Source of the DNA: Bifidobacterium breve
GTDB taxonomy: Bacteria; Myxococcota_A; UBA796; SXON01
NCBI GenBank assembly: GCA_943328795.2
Contig: CALQBK020000023.1
Coordinates: forward strand, 1 to 40,066
DNA: 40,066 nt
Reading direction: 5' to 3'
Part shown: positions 34,874 through 40,066 of the stretch, one piece after another
How the letters are laid out: each line of letters starts with the position of its first letter
How positions within the stretch are numbered: the first letter of the stretch is position 1
Made by a program: the position numbers and the translations under genes
Notes under the pieces: model-generated
Told to the model about the DNA's origin: nothing
What the model saw: the letters and a program-made list of their open reading frames with translations, nothing else
Database searches by the model: none

Positions 34874-34905
34874 AAAATCGTCCAGAATTGGATGGGTCGT
34901 TTCTG
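34846..34905. promoter_or_regulatory. Perfect 16-bp inverted repeat, 28-nt spacer, overlapping and mutually exclusive with 34841-34873
   Basis: CAGAAACGACCCATCC (34846-34861) and GGATGGGTCGTTTCTG (34890-34905). Confidence 0.85.
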
Positions 34906-34913
34906 ATCCATCG

Positions 34914-35660
34914 CTACCTCGCCCCGGCGACGAAGCGCCCGGCGCCGGCTTGGGCATCGCCGAGCACCGCCAGCCCCTGCTCGTACTCGAAGCGCAGCGC
35001 GTCCTCCAGCCCCAGCGGGGTGCCCCGTCGCGCCGCGCGGCGGTCCGCCCGGAGGCACGCCTGCGGGAACGCCGCGATCTCGTGCGCCAACGCGATCGCA
35101 GCCGCGCGCGCTTGCCCCGCGGGCACGACCCGGTTCACGAGCCCGATCGCCAGCGCCTCGCTCGCCGGCACCGCGCGCCCGGTGAGCACCAGGTCCATCG
35201 CCCGGGAGAGCCCGATCAGCGCGGGCAACCGCGCCGTGCCGCCGTCGATCAGCGGCACGCCGTAGCGCCGGCAATACACCCCGAACGTCGCGGTCTCCCC
35301 CGCTACCCGTAGGTCCGCCCACGCGGCCAGCTCGAGCCCGCCGGCGACCGCGTGGCCCTCGATCGCCGCGATGACCGGCTTGTCGAGCACCAACCGCGTG
35401 GGGCCGAGCGGCCCGGGGTTTCCGGGCTCGACCGGCAGGACGCGGTTCGGATCCCCCGCCGCGATCGCCTGCAGATCCGCCCCCGCGCAAAAATCCGACC
35501 CATCGCCGCACAGCACGGCGACCGACGCTCCAGGGTCTGCGTCGAACGCCGAGAAGGCCTGGAACAGGGCGTCCGCCGTAGCGCGGTCGATGGCGTTGCG
35601 GCGCGCGGGCCTGTCCAACGTGATGATCCAGACCGGGCCGTCCTGCTCGACGCGGGGCAT
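34914..35660 (-). CDS. Enoyl-CoA hydratase/isomerase (crotonase) family protein
   Basis: MPRVEQDGPVWIITLDRPARRNAIDRATADALFQAF...GDGSDFCAGADLQAI...IAAIEGHAVAGGLELAAWADLRVAGETATFGVYCRRYGVPLIDGGTARLP. Confidence 0.93.
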   Translation of the reverse strand: MPRVEQDGPVWIITLDRPARRNAIDRATADALFQAFSAFDADPGASVAVLCGDGSDFCAGADLQAIAAGDPNRVLPVEPGNPGPLGPTRLVLDKPVIAAIEGHAVAGGLELAAWADLRVAGETATFGVYCRRYGVPLIDGGTARLPALIGLSRAMDLVLTGRAVPASEALAIGLVNRVVPAGQARAAAIALAHEIAAFPQACLRADRRAARRGTPLGLEDALRFEYEQGLAVLGDAQAGAGRFVAGAR

Positions 35661-38125
35661 CAGCTCGGCCAGAACGCGACGGCTGCGACGATGACCAGGA
35701 GCCCGACGATAGCGACCACGACCCACCCCATCCCCGCCGCGGGCGCAGGATCGTCCAAGCGCAAAGGCCGGCTCGGCCCGGCCGGCAGGTGGCTCGCGAG
35801 CTCCTCGGCGTCTCGCCCGGACTCGGTCCACTTTCCAGGGCCCTTCTCGTGCGCGCGGTCGCTGTTCTGGGTCACCCCCACCGCGCCGCCCCACGCGGGG
35901 CCGCTGTCGACACCGGCGGGGCGCACGAACACGTCCCCCGGCTCCTCGATGCCATCGGGCCGAGGGGTCAACACGGGACCGCGTTCGGGCTCGACCGCCC
36001 GCGACGGGGGCGGGACCCGCGCCGCCAGGAGGGCGTCCCGGTCCACGCGGTCGACCAGCCCCGCGACCGGTGCGCCCCCGGGGAGGGCCGGGAACACGCT
36101 CGACGCCTCGAGCACGCCGTCGCCGAAGTCGTCCTCCGGGCGAAGGAGCCGGACCTCCGTGCCCTCCTCGGGCAGGAGCCACCGCGTGTCACGCGGCGTC
36201 GGCTCGGTCGCCACGGGGCCAGAGACGTCGGGCGCCGAGGCCGCCGGCGCAGCCGCGGGGGCCACGAACGCCGCCGCGGGGGCCACGAACGCCGTCGCGG
36301 GGGCCACGAACGCCGTCGCGGGGGCCACCGGTGCAGCCGCGGGGAAGGGCTCACGCAGCGGGGTGTCGGAGGCCGCGGAAGCAGCCGCCGGGGCCGGCGT
36401 CCACCGCTGCACGACCGCGGCGCGTGCGGGTGCGTCCGGGACCGCCACGGGCGCGTCCGGCGTGGGCCGGAGCGGGGGCAACGAGGCCGCGGAGCCCGCT
36501 AGGGGAACCGCCGGGGGGAGGCCGACGAGCGAGGCCCAGGGCTCCGGGGGGGCCACCGGACCGCGATCCAGCGCCGGATCTACCAAGACTGCCGACGGGA
36601 GTTTTGGGACATCGGCAGGCGCGGGGTCGGCGGGCACGGAGTCGGCGGGCGCAGCGCCGACTTGGGCGTCTGCGGGTTCGTCGACGACCTGCGCGGGGGT
36701 GGGGGGGGCGGTGGGCGGGGGCTCGGGGGTAGCGAACACCGCCGGCTCGGGGGTGGCGAACACCGTGGGCTCAGGGGCGGCGAACACCGCGGGCGCCTCG
36801 ACGGGCGCCGGATCTCCCAAAACTGCCGACGGAGGTTCGGGTACATCGACCGGCTCGGCCTCCGGCGCCTCCGCCCCGGTCGGCTCAACCGACACCGGAT
36901 CGACCAAAACTGCCGACGGAGGTCTTGGCACATCGACCGGCTCGGGCTCGGCCATGGGCTCCTCCACCGCCGCGGGCGCCACCGCCGGCAGCGCCGTCTC
37001 CTCCGTGCCCTCATCTGCCGGCGCGCCGGGATCGGTCGGCAGCACGACCGGGTGCCCCCCTCGCTCGCTCCAGGGCTCCACGGCCCGCGCGGGCACGACC
37101 TCGACGATCTCGGCGACAGACGCCGTCTCCACCCGGGCGACGCGGATCCCCGGGATCGACAGCCGCACCGACTCCGGCGGGGCGCTCGCCGGGGCGCTCG
37201 GCGTAACTACCGGACCCGCCAGGACCTGCGCCACCGCCCGCGGCGCGTCAATCGCCAGCGACGCCGGGGCGACCCGCAGCTGCGCGGGATCGACGCTCTG
37301 TCGGACCCGCATCTTGAGCCGGTCGGTCATCCCCCGGTGCTCTCGCACCTGCTGGGACACCCGGGCGCTCTCCTCGCCACGGAGGCGGTTGAGCTCGGTC
37401 TCGACCCACCGCCGCGCGTTGTCCCCGCTCGCTTGCGGGAGCTCCAGCACCGGCGCCTCGCGCTGCGCCACCGGCGCCGCCGACACCCGTGTGGCCCCCA
37501 CACCGGCGTTCGCGCGTCCGGGCAGCCGCGCCCCGACAGCCGAGAGCCACTGCTTGAGCGCTGTGTCCACGCCCACGCGCCCGATCACCGCTAACAGCGC
37601 CTGGCGCGCCGCCCGCGCGTCCCGGAACGCCACGCGGGACTCCGTCGCCCCCGTGCCGCGGAGCCAGAACTTCAACCGCGGCGCGCTCCCCGCGAGGGCC
37701 GCGACGACCGCGCCGATAGCCTGCACGTCGGACTCCCGCGGCGCCCCGATAGGCGCTGCCCGCAGCACGCTCGGCCGGACGACGAACACGCCATCTGCGT
37801 CGAACCCGAAGCCCTCGACCTCGATCGCCCCGTGCGCCCCGCCCGCGTCGTGTACGTCGGCCAGGTCGGCGAGGACCCGCTCCGTCAGCCCGAGCACGAC
37901 GTCCACCGACGGCGCGAGCTGCGCCAGCTGACGGGTGAGCGCCGGCCCCAGATCGAGCCCCCCAGCCAAGCGCTCGTACGGCTGAAACACCCCGCCCGAG
38001 GGGGGCGAGAGCGAGAGTCCTCGGCCGGGCGCTGCGTCCACGCGCTCCCGCGGGAGGGCGCTATCCGTGGAGACGAGGGAGCGGCGGACGTCCGCGCGCG
38101 CCGTGGGAAGGGGCGAGAGCACCAT
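35660..38125 (-). CDS. Tail-anchored Pro/Ala-rich protein with N-terminal degenerate kinase C-lobe-like region
   Basis: YERLAGGLDLGPALTRQL...VLADLADVHDAGGAHGAIEVEGFGFDADGVFVVRPS...RESDVQAIGAVVAALAG; long Pro/Ala/Val linker with repeats; C-terminal TM GMGWVVVAIVGLLVIVAAVAFWPS. Confidence 0.75.
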   Translation of the reverse strand: MVLSPLPTARADVRRSLVSTDSALPRERVDAAPGRGLSLSPPSGGVFQPYERLAGGLDLGPALTRQLAQLAPSVDVVLGLTERVLADLADVHDAGGAHGAIEVEGFGFDADGVFVVRPSVLRAAPIGAPRESDVQAIGAVVAALAGSAPRLKFWLRGTGATESRVAFRDARAARQALLAVIGRVGVDTALKQWLSAVGARLPGRANAGVGATRVSAAPVAQREAPVLELPQASGDNARRWVETELNRLRGEESARVSQQVREHRGMTDRLKMRVRQSVDPAQLRVAPASLAIDAPRAVAQVLAGPVVTPSAPASAPPESVRLSIPGIRVARVETASVAEIVEVVPARAVEPWSERGGHPVVLPTDPGAPADEGTEETALPAVAPAAVEEPMAEPEPVDVPRPPSAVLVDPVSVEPTGAEAPEAEPVDVPEPPSAVLGDPAPVEAPAVFAAPEPTVFATPEPAVFATPEPPPTAPPTPAQVVDEPADAQVGAAPADSVPADPAPADVPKLPSAVLVDPALDRGPVAPPEPWASLVGLPPAVPLAGSAASLPPLRPTPDAPVAVPDAPARAAVVQRWTPAPAAASAASDTPLREPFPAAAPVAPATAFVAPATAFVAPAAAFVAPAAAPAASAPDVSGPVATEPTPRDTRWLLPEEGTEVRLLRPEDDFGDGVLEASSVFPALPGGAPVAGLVDRVDRDALLAARVPPPSRAVEPERGPVLTPRPDGIEEPGDVFVRPAGVDSGPAWGGAVGVTQNSDRAHEKGPGKWTESGRDAEELASHLPAGPSRPLRLDDPAPAAGMGWVVVAIVGLLVIVAAVAFWPS
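36257..36340 (-). repeat. 21-bp tandem repeat, about 4 units
   Basis: GGGGGCCACGAACGCCG(C/T)CGC x3 plus a diverged fourth; encodes VAPATAF/VAPAAAF units. Confidence 0.9.
36571..36945 (-). repeat. Three dispersed copies of a roughly 50-bp block encoding DVPxxPSAVLxDP
   Basis: Starts near 36571, 36805 and 36892; copies 2 and 3 share CCAAAACTGCCGACGGAGGT exactly. Confidence 0.85.
36725..36796 (-). repeat. 24-bp tandem repeat, 3 units
   Basis: GGGGGTAGCGAACACCGCCGGCTC / GGGGGTGGCGAACACCGTGGGCTC / AGGGGCGGCGAACACCGCGGGCGC; encodes AVFA(A/T)PEP units. Confidence 0.85.
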
Positions 38126-38213
38126 CCGCTTAGGCTATCCCGCACCGTTGGGGGCACGGACGCGGCTTTGCAAACCGCCTCGAACGAGGCATGATGCCGC
38201 CTCGGAGTCCCCC

Positions 38214-40066
38214 ATGCGCCACCCAGCCCTCCTCGCGCTCGTCAACCCGCTGGTGGTCACCCTGCTGGCCTGCACCCTGCCGTCCTGCCGCAAGGACGAC
38301 CCGCAGGACAGCCCCGTCGTGACCCCCGCCTGCGACCCCGCCGAGGAGAACGCGTCCCAGCCGAGCATCGTGCCCGGCGCGCCGATGGCCGGGGTCGCGG
38401 AGGCATGGCTCGAGCTCCCCGTGGGCTCCCCGCTCTCCGGGTACACCTCGCGCTGCGGCTGTTTTGGCGGGGACGGCAAGATCGACCACCGCGACAGCAA
38501 CTACGCCAGCGAGTTCAAGCCCTCCGCCGGCGTGCAGTCCCCGATCCCGCTCAAGGTGTTCTGGCTCTCGAACGGCGACCAGGACCTCGTCATCGTCAAG
38601 ATCGACCTCATCTACTCGTTCGACGGGCTCGTGAAGGAGATGGAGACGCGGCTCTCGGCCGACACCGGGCGGGACCTTGTCGGCAAGGTGGTGTTGGCGA
38701 CGAACCACTCGCACAACTCCTACGGGGACTTCACCGACCAGATCACCTACTACCTAGGGAGCGACCGCTTCAACGAGGAGGTGTTCCAGCGCATCGCGAC
38801 CCAGGTGGAGTCCGTTGGACTCCAGGCCTTCGACTCGATGCAGCCCGCCAAGCTCGGGGTCGGGTTCGCGAAGGACTGGGATCCGGACGACCAGGTCTAC
38901 CACGACCGCCGCGGCGACAACGACGACCTGCAGTTCTTCGACGACATCCCGGCGGGGTCCTACAAGGACCCGACGCTCACCCTGCTCCGCATCGACGACA
39001 TGCAAGACAACCCGCTCGCCGTGCTCTTCGATTTTGGGATCCACGGCACCGGGTTGGACAGCGACAACGCGATGATCAGCGGCGACGCGCCGGGCCAGGT
39101 CGAGCGCGCGTTCGAAGAGAAGTTCGATCGCCCTGTCGTCGTCGCGCTGCTCCAAGGCGGCACGGGGGACGCCTCCCCGTCCAGCTCCGACGGCGGCTAC
39201 GCCGGCTTGGAGTCCACGGGGGACGCCGCCAAGGACGCGATCTTCGCCCTCTGGGAGTCTACCCCCACCTCCGCCGATCCCATCCGGCTCGAGACGGTCT
39301 CGCGCGCGGTCAAGGAGACCCACGACGACATCCACGTCACCCGCGGCGGCACCACCGACATGCACTACGTGCCGTTCACCGAGGGCCTCGAGCCCGACAA
39401 CGTCGTCTACGACGAGAACGGCGCCGTGATCCCGCTCATCGACGAGTTCAACGTGCTGGACGGAGCGGCGTTCTGCGGCGAAGACCCCGCGTACCTGCCC
39501 GGCTACGCCCCGGCCGCGGCGTTCCCGTACGTCAACTGCGTGAACGTCGACATGATGGTCGGCCTCATCAAGGGCTGGTTCGCCCTCACCGACGAGGAGG
39601 CCGGCTTGCCCATCACGGAGTCCACCCGCGCGCACGTCACCGCGAGCCGCATGGGCCCGCTGCCGATGCACACGGCCGATGGCCAGACCATCACCGACGA
39701 CTTCTTCGTCGGGTTCTTCCCCGGCGAGCCGACCTCGATGTTCACTGAGCAGTTCCGACGCCGCGCGGCGTCCGAGCTTGGGTACGAGCACAGCATGGCG
39801 GTTGGGTACTCCCAAGACCACGAGGGCTACCTGCTGATCCCCGAGGACTGGCTGCAGGGCGGCTACGAGGCCGACATCAACGTGTGGGGGCCGCTGCAGG
39901 CCGAGCACATCATGGAGCAGCTCCTGGTGATGTCGGGCGAGGAGCTCTCGACGGACACCGTCGAGAAGCACGACCCTTGTGGGCTTTATGAATCCAACAG
40001 CTACGGCGAGCCGACGCCCTTGCCGACGCTCGCGCCGGACGAGGCGCCCGAGGCCGGGACCCTCTA
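38214..40066 (+). CDS. Neutral/alkaline ceramidase-like lipoprotein, 5' part (C-terminus runs off the right edge)
   Basis: MRHPALLALVNPLVVTLLACTLPSCRKDD; PVGSPLSGYTSRCG; LATNHSHNSYGDF; DFGIHGTGLDSDNAMISGDAPGQVE; LLQGGTGDASPSS (ceramidase GD(V/A)SP nucleophile context). Absent from the ORF track because it is open at the edge. Confidence 0.8.
   Translation, partial: MRHPALLALVNPLVVTLLACTLPSCRKDDPQDSPVVTPACDPAEENASQPSIVPGAPMAGVAEAWLELPVGSPLSGYTSRCGCFGGDGKIDHRDSNYASEFKPSAGVQSPIPLKVFWLSNGDQDLVIVKIDLIYSFDGLVKEMETRLSADTGRDLVGKVVLATNHSHNSYGDFTDQITYYLGSDRFNEEVFQRIATQVESVGLQAFDSMQPAKLGVGFAKDWDPDDQVYHDRRGDNDDLQFFDDIPAGSYKDPTLTLLRIDDMQDNPLAVLFDFGIHGTGLDSDNAMISGDAPGQVERAFEEKFDRPVVVALLQGGTGDASPSSSDGGYAGLESTGDAAKDAIFALWESTPTSADPIRLETVSRAVKETHDDIHVTRGGTTDMHYVPFTEGLEPDNVVYDENGAVIPLIDEFNVLDGAAFCGEDPAYLPGYAPAAAFPYVNCVNVDMMVGLIKGWFALTDEEAGLPITESTRAHVTASRMGPLPMHTADGQTITDDFFVGFFPGEPTSMFTEQFRRRAASELGYEHSMAVGYSQDHEGYLLIPEDWLQGGYEADINVWGPLQAEHIMEQLLVMSGEELSTDTVEKHDPCGLYESNSYGEPTPLPTLAPDEAPEAGTL

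Noticed and set aside
36257-36340. Regular 21-bp repeat considered as a CRISPR-like array
   Set aside because: Contiguous in-frame tandem repeats with no unique spacers; protein linker coding.
35352-37931. 859-aa plus-strand Gly/Ser/Thr/Ala-rich ORF
   Set aside because: Antisense to the crotonase and the tail-anchored protein; its repeat content mirrors the coding repeats on the minus strand.

Overview
High-GC bacterial chromosomal window. Myxococcota-like ancestry is my inference from the many MopE-type, PKD and FG-GAP lipoproteins and the gene style; I ran no database search. About 33 protein-coding genes are densely packed on both strands. I recognised no rRNA, tRNA, CRISPR array, transposase or phage module. 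Housekeeping anchors are rplU-rpmA-obgE-(lipoprotein)-rsfS-rlmH and priA. Accessory content: (i) a two-gene DpgA/DpgB-like type III PKS plus crotonase pair; (ii) a fused flavin monooxygenase/old-yellow-enzyme of the salicylyl-CoA / 2-aminobenzoyl-CoA type with a crotonase upstream; (iii) a tail-anchored protein that looks like a pseudokinase C-lobe; (iv) a KirBac-type K+ channel; (v) a tandem pair of PKD lipoproteins with a shared Cys-rich C-terminus; (vi) TIG-OmpA and CpoB-like genes. Two CDSs run off the window edges and are missing from the ORF track: a sulfotransferase (1..455, -) and a neutral-ceramidase-like lipoprotein (38214..40066, +). The best non-coding signals are a 135-nt gap (34779-34913) with two mutually exclusive perfect stems, and a 252-nt gap (29849-30100) with three consecutive strong tetraloop hairpins. 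A C9 tract at 2178-2186 near the 3' end of a membrane-protein gene permits three alternative C-termini.
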